Shown here piece by piece: positions 1 through 8,816 of a DNA stretch of 64,000 nt. Position numbers and translations under genes: made by a program. Under the pieces are notes generated by a model. That model worked only from the letters and a program-made list of their open reading frames with translations, was not told where the DNA came from and made no database searches. The DNA comes from Proteobacteria bacterium UBA4457 (GTDB lineage: Bacteria > Pseudomonadota > Gammaproteobacteria > Ga0077536), in assembly GCA_002390205.1 (NCBI GenBank), contig DGOV01000083.1, positions 6,458-70,457 of the forward strand, in the 5' to 3' direction. Position 1 is the stretch's first letter. Each line of letters begins with the position of its first letter.

Positions 1-1
1 A

Positions 2-673
2 GGTAATATTGGCATTGGTTTTGCCATTCCCATTGATATGGTGAAGCAGGTAATGAGCCAACTTGTGGAGTTTGGAGAAGTCACTCGCGGTTTTATAGGT
101 GTGGAGTATCAGGACTTAACTCGAGAACTATCACAAGCATTTGGATTAGACCAATATTTAGAAGGTGTTGTTTTAGTTGAGGTCTTGGACGGCTCCCCTG
201 CCGGGAAAGCTGGATTGGAAGTTGGTGACGTTATCACACGAATTAATAACAAAAGAATCAAAAATGCAATTCAGTTTGATAATGAAATAGCGATGAATAG
301 GGCAGGTGCCGAAGTTGACATTAGTTACTTGCGCCGAGGCAGCCAAAAAAGTATTTCCCTATTAATTGGGACTAATGAAGTTCTTGATGACAAGACTATT
401 CTCAAGAATGAACGTTTCTCTAATACTACTGTAGGAGAGATCCCTAGGGAATCTGATCTGTACGACAAGGTGGCAGGGATCATGGTATATAGCCTTAAGA
501 AAGGCTCAAGGACGTGGAGTTCTGGATTGAGAGAAGGTGACATAATTGTTTCCGTTAATCGATATGCTTCACCCTCTGTTGGTACTTTTGTGAATTTGTT
601 AGCCAGATTTAAAGGTCCTCTTAGACTAAAGGTATATAGAGGTTATCAGTCTGGTTTCATCACAGTACCGTAG
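2..673 (+). CDS. degQ: Periplasmic serine endoprotease, Do/DegQ family (3' end only)
   Basis: The gene enters from the left edge and is read in frame from base 2, so the trypsin-like catalytic domain is outside the window. The first visible residues (GIGFAIP) match the segment that closes the protease domain in HtrA proteins. Two PDZ domains follow: the first around the FIGVEYQDL segment with a GSPAGKAGL-x-GD-x-I core, the second around YDKVAGIMV with a SGLREGDIIVSVN core. Two PDZ domains point to DegP/DegQ/MucD rather than DegS/AlgW, which have one. The family degrades or holds misfolded envelope proteins in the periplasm. The closeness to zapE matches the E. coli zapE–degQ neighbourhood. 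Confidence 0.88.
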   Translation, partial: GNIGIGFAIPIDMVKQVMSQLVEFGEVTRGFIGVEYQDLTRELSQAFGLDQYLEGVVLVEVLDGSPAGKAGLEVGDVITRINNKRIKNAIQFDNEIAMNRAGAEVDISYLRRGSQKSISLLIGTNEVLDDKTILKNERFSNTTVGEIPRESDLYDKVAGIMVYSLKKGSRTWSSGLREGDIIVSVNRYASPSVGTFVNLLARFKGPLRLKVYRGYQSGFITVP

Positions 674-676
674 ACG

Positions 677-1360
677 TTATCGTTTCAATAGTCGCAACCA
701 TTTCCAGACATTTAGCAAACTAGCAAGAGATGCTGCAACATAAGTCAGAGCGCAGACAGTCAGTATTTTTCTTGCGGCGGGAAGGTCAGCATCGTCTAAA
801 AAGCGCCCCCTCAAAATAGGCAAGGCTCTGTTAAAACTTGCGTCTATTTCTACAGGCAGAGTTATCAAATGAATCCCAATCGGCAAAATCATTGAACAAA
901 TAGCTATCGCCAACAGGCCAGCTCCCGCCATCGGGGCCCGCGTGAGAAGAGTCACGATGGGCGCTGCTATTAGGATAATAGATGCCATTCGTTCGAAAAA
1001 AAATGCTGCGTGAACTAACTTGGTACGTGTTTTTAGAGGACCGAAACCAATATGATCTTGTATCGCATGTCCCACTTCGTGGGCTGATATCACTACAGCT
1101 GAGAGTGACCTTCCATGATAGTTCGGTTCGCTTAGGACGACACTTTTCGTTTTCGGGTTAAAATGATCACCGACGCCGGGCGCCGCTATCTCAACTTGAT
1201 ACGTTTGAGGAAGTGCTTTCTGTATAAGAAAGATCGCCAATTCTGCACCGGTTCCGGGTATGTCGGGCCGGTCATTAGAATGGAGCTTTATGATTCTTTT
1301 CGCCCAGATTTGAGGGAGGAATGAACCAATTAGGAGAACGAATCCCAGGATAATATACAT
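677..1360 (-). CDS. Membrane zinc metallopeptidase, YugP-like
   Basis: A 227-residue membrane protein with an N-terminal hydrophobic segment (about residues 2–18), the zinc-protease motif HEVGH at residues 94–98, and two or three further membrane segments between about residues 120 and 220. Length, layout and the AHEVGHAIQ context match the YugP/Zn_peptidase_2 family (PF04298), whose substrates are mostly unknown. The two histidines and the glutamate of the HExxH motif are intact, so an active enzyme is expected. It converges on degQ with only three bases between the stop codons. Confidence 0.85.
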   Translation of the reverse strand: MYIILGFVLLIGSFLPQIWAKRIIKLHSNDRPDIPGTGAELAIFLIQKALPQTYQVEIAAPGVGDHFNPKTKSVVLSEPNYHGRSLSAVVISAHEVGHAIQDHIGFGPLKTRTKLVHAAFFFERMASIILIAAPIVTLLTRAPMAGAGLLAIAICSMILPIGIHLITLPVEIDASFNRALPILRGRFLDDADLPAARKILTVCALTYVAASLASLLNVWKWLRLLKR

Positions 1361-1492
1361 ATTATAGGCTTGTCTTTGGTAATAGTTTTAGGAGCATGAT
1401 AGTCCTGATAACATAATCAAATAGTGTTCTCATCGCAACTGAGATTTACGATGAGCTAGTTCTGGCCCAGCAAATAGAGAAGTTGTTCAAAT

Positions 1493-2605
1493 ATGACGAG
1501 ACTCGGTAAATCGCCTGAAGATTGCTATTTGTCTGATGTGAAATCGGGTGAAGTGGAGCATGATGCGTCTCAGTTGGTCGCAGTGCGCCATCTTCAGAGC
1601 ATATTTGATAACTTATGTAAGTCACCAGATCGTAGATCTTCCAATATACTTTCTAAAGTCCCATTTTTTAAAGGCTCCAAGTGGAAGCCTGTGGCGGGTC
1701 TTTACTTGTGGGGTAGTGTCGGTCGTGGGAAGACTTATGTAGTGGATAGTTTCTATCAGTGCTTGCCTTTTCGCAACAAAACTCGCCTTCACTTCCACAG
1801 CTTCATGGAACAGACCCATGAAAAGCTGCATTCAGTTAAAAACGAGACTGATCCCTTAGCAATTGTTGCCGCCCAATGGGCGCACAAGATGAGAGTTTTA
1901 TGTTTAGACGAATTCCATGTGTCTGACATTGCGGATGCAATGATTCTGGCAAACTTGTTCGCAGGTTTGTTTAAAAACGGAGTTACTATAATTGCGACGT
2001 CGAATCAGGCGCCGGACATGCTGTATGCGGGAGGCTTACAACGAGCCCGGTTTTTGCCTGCTATCGAACTCATTAAAAAGAATATGCAGGTGCTCGAGCT
2101 TAAAGGCTCCGATGATCACCGACTACGAGCTTTAGAACTTGCTCCTGTCTACTATTGTTGTTCTAGTGGGGAGTGTTATGGAGAGTTAGAAAGAAGCTTT
2201 CAGTCGTTAGCCCCTGGTGCGCCGCTGGTAACAGCAGAAGTTTTAGTGCGTGGCCGATCTATTCCTGTGATACGAAAAGCCGATGGGGTGGTCTGGTTTG
2301 ACTTTAAAATGCTTTGTGAGGGAAACCGATCGGTTTCCGATTACATAGAGCTAGCAAGGCTATACCACACTATCATTTTAAGCGATGTTCCAGTATTTGG
2401 GACGGATGACAATGATGCCGCAAAAAGATTCGTGAATTTCGTGGATGAAATCTACGATAGGAATGTGAATTTAGTAGTGTCGGCTGAGCAACAACCCACT
2501 CAATTATATAGAGGTTCTCGTCTAAGCGCTCAGTTTTTGAGAACGGCAAGCCGTCTTCACGAGATGAGGTCACATGAATATCTGGCAGCATCCCATAACC
2601 CATAA
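1493..2605 (+). CDS. zapE: Cell division protein ZapE, AFG1-like ATPase
   Basis: A P-loop ATPase of 370 residues. Walker A is GSVGRGKT (74–81) and Walker B is VLCLDEFH (135–142); the DEFHVSD and ATSNQAP segments are hallmarks of the AFG1/ZapE family. E. coli ZapE is associated with the Z-ring under stress. The fold and length (E. coli about 375 residues) agree. The extreme 3' end, including the stop codon, lies inside a heptanucleotide tandem repeat (2592–2625), so the last residues (SHNP) derive from repeat DNA. Confidence 0.93.
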   Translation: MTRLGKSPEDCYLSDVKSGEVEHDASQLVAVRHLQSIFDNLCKSPDRRSSNILSKVPFFKGSKWKPVAGLYLWGSVGRGKTYVVDSFYQCLPFRNKTRLHFHSFMEQTHEKLHSVKNETDPLAIVAAQWAHKMRVLCLDEFHVSDIADAMILANLFAGLFKNGVTIIATSNQAPDMLYAGGLQRARFLPAIELIKKNMQVLELKGSDDHRLRALELAPVYYCCSSGECYGELERSFQSLAPGAPLVTAEVLVRGRSIPVIRKADGVVWFDFKMLCEGNRSVSDYIELARLYHTIILSDVPVFGTDDNDAAKRFVNFVDEIYDRNVNLVVSAEQQPTQLYRGSRLSAQFLRTASRLHEMRSHEYLAASHNP

Positions 2606-2625
2606 CCCATAATCCATAATCCAAT
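2592..2625. repeat. CCCATAA heptamer tandem repeat across the zapE stop codon
   Basis: Three exact copies of CCCATAA (2592–2612) are followed by one copy with C to T (2613–2619) and a partial copy. The zapE stop codon TAA (2603–2605) ends the second unit. Because the stop is in the second copy, gain or loss of downstream copies would not change the protein. Confidence 0.9.
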
Positions 2626-2732
2626 AGGTAAAATAGTATAATAAACAATATATTAAACGTGCATATTGACAATATATATTATTAATATACGCTATGTTAT
2701 CTTAAGTTACGTTTACAAAAGATGTTTTGGGG

Positions 2733-2948
2733 ATGGATAGGTTGTCAATAAAAGCATATGACTCCGGGTCAATTGAGATCGATATCGCCAGGTTAATTGG
2801 CAGACATTACGGAGATGGTGGTATCTACCTTTCTCAAGATGGCCGTCAACAAGAAACTTTTTCTAGAGCCATTTCGGGTGGTTTCGTGAGTAGCGAAGGT
2901 TTTTTGACTCGAAAAGGAAGAGAGCTTTTAGCGCAGTTTAATTTCTAA
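2733..2948 (+). CDS. Small protein of unknown function (71 aa)
   Basis: I do not recognise this protein. It encodes 71 residues from the ATG at 2733; an in-frame TTG at 2727 would add two residues. The composition is protein-like and mildly charged, with a C-terminal stretch (FLTRKGRELLAQFNF) that would form an amphipathic helix. It stands alone in an AT-rich gap after zapE, has a TTGACA hexamer upstream at 2666–2671 (no well-spaced -10 seen), and a hairpin begins at its stop codon. Isolation plus a terminator argue for a real monocistronic gene. No ribosome-binding site is obvious. Confidence 0.5.
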   Translation: MDRLSIKAYDSGSIEIDIARLIGRHYGDGGIYLSQDGRQQETFSRAISGGFVSSEGFLTRKGRELLAQFNF

Positions 2949-2969
2949 AGTAGCGGTTCCTGCTACTTT
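2947..2969 (+). terminator. Hairpin at the end of the 71-aa gene
   Basis: Perfect 8-bp stem AAAGTAGC / GCTACTTT with a 7-base loop, starting within the TAA stop codon. No long T tract follows on the plus strand, so it may be a weak or bidirectional terminator between this gene and the convergent MFS gene. Confidence 0.5.
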
Positions 2970-2993
2970 CAAGAAAAATAGTTCATTATCTGG

Positions 2994-4286
2994 TCAACAC
3001 GGATCCTTTGAATTGAGATGGAGATCGGGCCACGATTTCCATGCCCACCCTAATCCTATCAGGCTTGCGCAGCTGACAATGCCGAATAATTGAGGCTCGT
3101 TAAAACCGAAACTATAGATAACAATTGCCACAAGTGCTGAAAGTACCATAAATAAAGCATTAAATATGTTCAGGCCAGCTAAAGTTCTAGCGCTTCGTAA
3201 TCGGTTTAGGTCTCTTTGAAGGCAAGCGTAGAGAGGAATAATATAGAGAGCCCCAAAAAATCCGATTGCAAATAAATCGAATAATAAGCGGTTAGCGACG
3301 GCGGAATGCATGAAATTAGCCAGGGTAGTCGTGTTAAGTGCCAATGCAGGAGTACCTATTAAAAACACGTCAAAAGCAGCAAGTATTGCACCGCCGCCGC
3401 CTATGGTTACTAAGGACAATTTGATTTTGTTTTTAGAGATGAGCGTGCATATGAATGCACCGGTGCCGATACCAGTTGTGAACATGACGTTCAATAGTGT
3501 AATAAATTGATTATCAGAATTAAGCAGTGTCTTTGCGTAGGTGGGCAGTGCCGCTAGGTAACTCGAGCCGCAAAACCAGAAAGTCGAGATCATCATTGTG
3601 ACAAGTAATAGTCGATTATCAGAAGTGATTTCCCGAAGAGTTGTGGTAGTTGCCCGCATAGCATTCATTTCAAACTGTAAAGTAGGGTCACTAGCACTCG
3701 CATCAGGAATGAACTGTGCAGTCAGTCTTCCAAGGATTGCAATAGACACGCACACGACAACAATTAGAAGAGCCTGATTTTCGCCTTGACCCGCTAAAAG
3801 CCCACCCGAAATAGTACCTAGAAGGATTGCCATGTATGTAGTTGCTTGAAGTGCGGCATTCGCGGAAGTAAGTTCTTCTTTTTTGACGTGTTGAGGAAGA
3901 ATTGCGTACTTTAATGGTCCGAAAAAAGTGGATTGAGTACCCATCAGGAAAAGAGCAAGCAGTAGTAAATAGTAATTACTCGCGACAAATCCATAACCTG
4001 ATATCACTACCAGTCCTATCTCTGTGGACTTGATTTGTCTTATGAGTCTCGCTTTTTCAAATTTGTCAGCTATCTGCCCCGCTATGGCAGAAAAGACGAG
4101 AAATGGCGCTATGAATATGGCACCTGTGAGCGCGATGAGAGAACGACTGGCACTGTCGTCAATTGTTCCACCTGTGGCAAAGAGCATAATAATAGCGAAT
4201 CGCAGGGTATTGTCGTTGAACGCACCAAGGAACTGAGTGGCGAGGAGTGGCCCTAGTCGTCTAGATAAAATGAGTTGCGTTTTCAC
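2994..4286 (-). CDS. MFS transporter, LplT-like (lysophospholipid transporter family)
   Basis: A 430-residue major facilitator protein with about 12 hydrophobic segments. The N-terminal signature ATQFLGAFNDN is characteristic of the LplT branch, which in E. coli flips lysophospholipids inward for re-acylation by Aas. No Aas-type acyltransferase domain is fused or adjacent, so the substrate is uncertain. An MFS gene of this type beside ssb and uvrA is a common arrangement in Pseudomonas and relatives. It starts 52 bases downstream of the ssb stop codon and is probably co-transcribed with ssb. Confidence 0.8.
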   Translation of the reverse strand: MKTQLILSRRLGPLLATQFLGAFNDNTLRFAIIMLFATGGTIDDSASRSLIALTGAIFIAPFLVFSAIAGQIADKFEKARLIRQIKSTEIGLVVISGYGFVASNYYLLLLALFLMGTQSTFFGPLKYAILPQHVKKEELTSANAALQATTYMAILLGTISGGLLAGQGENQALLIVVVCVSIAILGRLTAQFIPDASASDPTLQFEMNAMRATTTTLREITSDNRLLLVTMMISTFWFCGSSYLAALPTYAKTLLNSDNQFITLLNVMFTTGIGTGAFICTLISKNKIKLSLVTIGGGGAILAAFDVFLIGTPALALNTTTLANFMHSAVANRLLFDLFAIGFFGALYIIPLYACLQRDLNRLRSARTLAGLNIFNALFMVLSALVAIVIYSFGFNEPQLFGIVSCASLIGLGWAWKSWPDLHLNSKDPC

Positions 4287-4338
4287 GGCTTATATGGCCG
4301 CGTTTGATGCACAGGGCCAGTTTTGGCCTTTTATTCTT

Positions 4339-4800
4339 CTAGAATGGAATGTCGTCATCAAACGGCTGAGACACTGCTTTATTGACTGGCTGATCTCCCG
4401 TTCCACTTGTCGATGGTTGCTGGGCATTGCGTGAGGATGGTTGTGGTGCATTGCTAGTGCCCCCTTTGCCCCCAAGCATTTGCATTTCATTCGCGACGAT
4501 CTCGGTAGTGTAACGATCGTTACCGTCTTTATCTTGCCATTTTTGTGTCCTGATCCTGCCTTCGATATAGATCTGCGATCCCTTTGTTAGATATTGCGTG
4601 ACTACTTCCGCGGTCCTTCCAAAAAAAACGACACGGTGCCATTCAGTTCTTTCTTGGAGCTCTTGAGTTTCTTTATCGCGCCAAGATTCTGCAGTAGCAA
4701 GACGAACCGTAGATACGGCACCCCCGTTCTGGGTAGTCCTACTTTCAGGATCCGCGCCTAGATTGCCAATTAGTGTTACTTTGTTTACGCCTCTTGCCAT
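4339..4800 (-). CDS. ssb: Single-stranded DNA-binding protein SSB
   Basis: 153 residues: an N-terminal OB fold (MARGVNKVTLIGNLGADPE and onward to about residue 110), a low-complexity Gly/Ser/Pro/Gln linker, and the conserved acidic tip DDDIPF that docks partner proteins of replication and repair. Divergent to uvrA, as in many gammaproteobacteria. I looked for a LexA site in the 179-base intergenic region and found no convincing one. Confidence 0.97.
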   Translation of the reverse strand: MARGVNKVTLIGNLGADPESRTTQNGGAVSTVRLATAESWRDKETQELQERTEWHRVVFFGRTAEVVTQYLTKGSQIYIEGRIRTQKWQDKDGNDRYTTEIVANEMQMLGGKGGTSNAPQPSSRNAQQPSTSGTGDQPVNKAVSQPFDDDIPF

Positions 4801-4918
4801 TTTTCAAATCTCCTATAAATCTGTTCGCTACTTCATGATAGAATCTTTCTCGCAAATTTCCTATTGAGTTAAACAAACAAATTCAACAACTTCTATAAGA
4901 ACCCAATATAGTCGATGG

Positions 4919-4946
4919 TTGACATTAAAATTATGCTTCCTATTTA
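4919..4946 (+). promoter_or_regulatory. Candidate sigma-70 promoter of uvrA
   Basis: TTGACA (4919–4924) and TATTTA (4941–4946) separated by 16 bases, about 30 bases upstream of the uvrA ATG. A GGAG ribosome-binding site follows at 4973–4976. Confidence 0.55.
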
Positions 4947-4979
4947 AGCACTTATTTGTAGGAAGACACAACGGAGCCC

Positions 4980-7835
4980 ATGGATACAATTCTTTTACGC
5001 GGCGCGCGGACCCACAATTTAAAAAATATCGACCTTGACTTACCTCGTGACAAGCTGATTGTCATTACTGGGTTGTCCGGTTCAGGAAAATCTTCACTTG
5101 CCTTTGACACAATCTATGCCGAGGGACAGAGGAGATATGTCGAGTCTTTGTCTGCTTATGCGAGACAGTTTTTGTCGGTTATGGAAAAGCCTGATATTGA
5201 TCATATTGAGGGACTATCTCCGGCAATTTCAATTGAGCAAAAATCTACATCTCATAACCCTCGATCTACGGTAGGGACGATAACGGAGATCTATGACTAC
5301 CTGAGGCTACTCTTTTCTAGAGTGGGCCAACCTCTTTGTCCGGATCATCGCGAGAATTTGGCCGCTCAGTCTGTGTCACAGATGGTTGACAACGTACTGA
5401 GTCAAGATACGGACCGACGTTGGATGTTGGTAGCACCTATAATTCGAGATAAGAAGGGAGAACACCAACAGGTGTTCGATAATTTGGCTCGGTTGGGTTA
5501 CGTACGCGCGCTAGTAGATGGTGACGTTGTAGCCTTAGACGACCCGCCAGCTTTGGAGTTAAGGAAAAAACATAACATAGACGTTGTTGTTGACAGGTTT
5601 CGTATTCGCGATGACTTGAAACAGCGACTTGCCGAGTCTTTTGAGTCTGCTCTAGAGCTAGGAGATGGTTTTGCCAGACTCTGTTCGATGGATGATGGAC
5701 AACCAATTGACATCCTCTTCTCATCGAGATTTGCCTGCCCGTTATGCGGCTTTAGTATCGAAGAGCTCGAGCCTAGACTCTTTTCATTTAACAACCCTGT
5801 TGGGGCCTGTCTCACTTGCGATGGACTTGGTAACGCTCAGTACTTCGATGAAGAGCTCATTGTGCAGCAACCAGAGGCAAGTCTCCCGGCTGGCGCAATT
5901 CGAGGTTGGGATAGACGTAACACCTACTACGCGCAATTAATTGATTCATTGGCTCGTCACTATGGTTTTGATATTGATACTCCTTTTGAGGACCTCCCTG
6001 ACAATATTAAAAAAGTTGTTCTTCGAGGGAGTGGAGAAGAGGAGATCGGGTTTCGATACTCCAAGTCAAATGGAAAAATTGAAGTTCGAAGCCATGTTTT
6101 CGAGGGCGTGGTTGCTAATATGGAACGACGATATAAAGACGCTGATTCGAATATCGTACGGGAAGAGTTAGGGCGTTACGTTGGTATTAAAGTCTGTGGC
6201 TCCTGCGATGGGACCAGATTAAATAGAGCAGCTCGGAATGTTTTTATCGGAGGCTTTAACCTGTCGCAAATTACCTCAATGTCGATAGAAGAAAGTCAGG
6301 TGTTTTTTGACGATTTGCGTTTGGAAGGCCAGCGTGCGGAGATATCTGAGCGAATAATTAAGGAAGTTAATTTACGTTTACAGTTTTTAATTAATGTTGG
6401 ACTTAATTATTTGACGCTTGACCGAAGCGCAAACACGCTTTCCGGAGGCGAAGCTCAAAGGATAAGACTTGCAAGCCAAATAGGTGCGGGCTTAGTCGGG
6501 GTTATGTATGTGTTAGATGAACCTTCTATTGGTCTTCACCAAAGAGATAATCAGCGGTTACTGGACACTTTAGTCGATCTTAGGGATCGGGGTAACACTG
6601 TGATTGTTGTTGAGCACGATGAAGATGCTATTAAAATGGCTGATTATGTCGTTGACATGGGGCCTGGAGCAGGTATCCATGGTGGACACATAGTAGCGCA
6701 AGGGACGCCGCTTGAGGTCGCTAATTGCACAGACTCAGTCACTGGACAATATCTTTCCGGACGACGCGCAATAGAAATACCAGAGCAGCGTACCCCCTAT
6801 GATGCAAGTCGTGTCCTAGAAATAATAGCAGCAAGTGGGAACAACTTAGATAATGTTACAACAGCGATTCCAGTCGGATTACTGACTTGCGTCACGGGTG
6901 TTTCTGGTTCTGGTAAATCGACACTGATAAACGATACTCTTTACTTGACGGCAGCTCGAGACATAAATGGTGCGTCAGCGATTCCTTCAGAGTGTGGGGA
7001 GATTTTAGGTTTAGGTTATTTCGATAAGGTCGTGGATATCGATCAAAGCCCTATTGGCAGGACCCCTCGGTCTAATCCGGCAACCTACACAGGCTTATTT
7101 ACTCCGATAAGAGACCTATTCGCAGCGGTCCCGGAATCAAGAGCAAGGGGGTATAACCCAGGCCGATTTAGTTTTAACGTCAAAGGTGGTCGCTGTGAAG
7201 CCTGTCAGGGTGATGGATTAATTAAAGTTGAAATGCACTTCCTGCCTGATGTGTACGTTCCATGTGACGAATGCAAAGCAAAACGATATAACAGAGAGAC
7301 TCTGACTATATCGTATAAAGGGCGGACGATCAGTGAAGTGTTGGATATGACCGTCGAGGAAGCTTGCAAATTTTTCGCATCTGTCCCTGTTCTTTCCACG
7401 AAACTAAAAACACTTATGGAAGTAGGTCTTTCTTATATACGCATCGGTCAAAATGCGACAACTCTGTCTGGGGGGGAGGCTCAGAGAGTTAAACTGTCTC
7501 GAGAGCTTTCCAAGCGCGACACGGGCAAAACGCTTTATATCCTTGATGAGCCGACAACGGGACTTCATTTTCACGATATTGAGCAGTTGTTAAAGGTATT
7601 GCATAGTCTCCGCGATCGGGGAAATACAGTGGTAATTATAGAGCACAATTTGGACGTCATCAAAACCGCTGACTGGGTTATCGACCTAGGTCCAGAGGGT
7701 GGTAAGAATGGCGGACGGATTATTGGAGTAGGTACTCCCGAGGACCTTGCTAAGAATAGTGATTCGTATACTGGAAAATATCTCTCAGCCACTTTGAAAC
7801 GAAAAAAAATGATGTCTTCAGCGGACACAGAATAA
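4980..7835 (+). CDS. uvrA: Excinuclease ABC subunit A (UvrA)
   Basis: The damage-recognition ATPase of nucleotide excision repair, 951 residues against about 940 in E. coli. It carries two ABC modules, each with a Walker A (GLSGSGKS at about 31–38 and GVSGSGKST in the second half) and an LSGGEAQR signature, plus zinc-binding CxxC pairs (CPLCGF, CGSCDG, CEACQGDG, CDECKAKR). The start is supported by a GGAG site and an upstream promoter candidate. A run of seven G residues encodes part of the second LSGGE signature. Confidence 0.98.
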   Translation: MDTILLRGARTHNLKNIDLDLPRDKLIVITGLSGSGKSSLAFDTIYAEGQRRYVESLSAYARQFLSVMEKPDIDHIEGLSPAISIEQKSTSHNPRSTVGTITEIYDYLRLLFSRVGQPLCPDHRENLAAQSVSQMVDNVLSQDTDRRWMLVAPIIRDKKGEHQQVFDNLARLGYVRALVDGDVVALDDPPALELRKKHNIDVVVDRFRIRDDLKQRLAESFESALELGDGFARLCSMDDGQPIDILFSSRFACPLCGFSIEELEPRLFSFNNPVGACLTCDGLGNAQYFDEELIVQQPEASLPAGAIRGWDRRNTYYAQLIDSLARHYGFDIDTPFEDLPDNIKKVVLRGSGEEEIGFRYSKSNGKIEVRSHVFEGVVANMERRYKDADSNIVREELGRYVGIKVCGSCDGTRLNRAARNVFIGGFNLSQITSMSIEESQVFFDDLRLEGQRAEISERIIKEVNLRLQFLINVGLNYLTLDRSANTLSGGEAQRIRLASQIGAGLVGVMYVLDEPSIGLHQRDNQRLLDTLVDLRDRGNTVIVVEHDEDAIKMADYVVDMGPGAGIHGGHIVAQGTPLEVANCTDSVTGQYLSGRRAIEIPEQRTPYDASRVLEIIAASGNNLDNVTTAIPVGLLTCVTGVSGSGKSTLINDTLYLTAARDINGASAIPSECGEILGLGYFDKVVDIDQSPIGRTPRSNPATYTGLFTPIRDLFAAVPESRARGYNPGRFSFNVKGGRCEACQGDGLIKVEMHFLPDVYVPCDECKAKRYNRETLTISYKGRTISEVLDMTVEEACKFFASVPVLSTKLKTLMEVGLSYIRIGQNATTLSGGEAQRVKLSRELSKRDTGKTLYILDEPTTGLHFHDIEQLLKVLHSLRDRGNTVVIIEHNLDVIKTADWVIDLGPEGGKNGGRIIGVGTPEDLAKNSDSYTGKYLSATLKRKKMMSSADTE

Positions 7836-7855
7836 ATATATAGGAGAAAAATAAA

Positions 7856-8794
7856 ATGTCTATTTTGATTTGTGGATCTTTTGCGTATGACAACATAATG
7901 AGTTTTGGAGAGAGATTTAAAGATCATATCCTTCCAGAGCAGCTGGATATTCTAAATGTATGTTTCTTAACGCCGACTTTGAGAAGGGAGTATGGCGGTG
8001 TGGCAGGGAATATTGCATATAATTTAAAAATGATAGGTGCAGAACCTATTCCTATGGGGACTGTAGGCGAAGATTTTGCCCCTTATGCGGCTTGGATAGA
8101 CAAACTCGGTATTTCTCGAAACAGTGTTGTTGGTGTTCCAGGGACTATGACTGCACAAGCTTTTATTACAACTGATCTTGATGGGAATCAGATTACACTT
8201 TTTCATCCTGGAGCTATGGATGCTTCTGCTCAGAATAGCGTTAACGACGCGCGAAAATCTCGGTTGGCAATTGTCTCTCCTGACGGACGAGAAGGTATGA
8301 TTCTGCATGCTGAACAGTTGGTTTCAGCAGATATCCCTTTTGTTTTTGACCCTGGGCAAGGTTTACCTATGTTTAGTGGTCCTGAGTTGGTTAAGTTTAT
8401 AAAGCAGGCACAGTGGATTACAGTCAATGCTTATGAGGCTGAGTTAATGCAAGAGAAGACAGGGATGGCGATAGCTGAAATCGCCGGTCAATTAGACGCT
8501 TTGATTGTTACAAGAGGTAGTGAAGGTTCTGATATTTATACTGATGGTAAACATGTGAAAATACCTGTAGCTCCCGTTTCTGCAGCTTTAGATCCGACAG
8601 GCTGTGGAGATGCTTATCGTGCCGGGATTTTGTTTGGGATTGAACAAGGCCTCTCTTGGGAGGTGTCCGGTCGGGTTGCTGCTTTATTAGGAGCAATCAA
8701 AATCGAGAGTCACGGGACGCAGAACCATAAGTTGACTCGTTCTGACTTTGAGGCACGATACCTTATTAGTTTCGGCCTACCCTTGGTCTGGTGA
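7856..8794 (+). CDS. PfkB-family sugar/nucleoside kinase
   Basis: A ribokinase-fold kinase of 312 residues. The N-terminal glycine-rich GGVAGNIAYNL segment and the C-terminal DPTGCGDAYRAG signature (anion hole and catalytic Asp) are both intact. Proteins of this subgroup are often annotated as adenosine or ribokinase-like; the sequence alone does not settle the substrate. It lies 20 bases after uvrA with a good AGGAG site and is followed at 22 bases by lgt, so the genes are likely co-transcribed. Confidence 0.88.
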   Translation: MSILICGSFAYDNIMSFGERFKDHILPEQLDILNVCFLTPTLRREYGGVAGNIAYNLKMIGAEPIPMGTVGEDFAPYAAWIDKLGISRNSVVGVPGTMTAQAFITTDLDGNQITLFHPGAMDASAQNSVNDARKSRLAIVSPDGREGMILHAEQLVSADIPFVFDPGQGLPMFSGPELVKFIKQAQWITVNAYEAELMQEKTGMAIAEIAGQLDALIVTRGSEGSDIYTDGKHVKIPVAPVSAALDPTGCGDAYRAGILFGIEQGLSWEVSGRVAALLGAIKIESHGTQNHKLTRSDFEARYLISFGLPLVW

Positions 8795-8816
8795 TAATAC
8801 AGAGGCTCATTTCCTT

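Noticed and set aside
4825..4840. CTG-N10-CAT in the ssb–uvrA intergenic region as a LexA box
   Set aside because: The inner positions do not fit CTGT-N8-ACAG and the last base is wrong; no symmetric SOS operator is visible.
7470..7476. Run of seven G in uvrA as a phase-variable tract
   Set aside because: It encodes part of the invariant LSGGE ABC signature, so the composition is explained by the protein.
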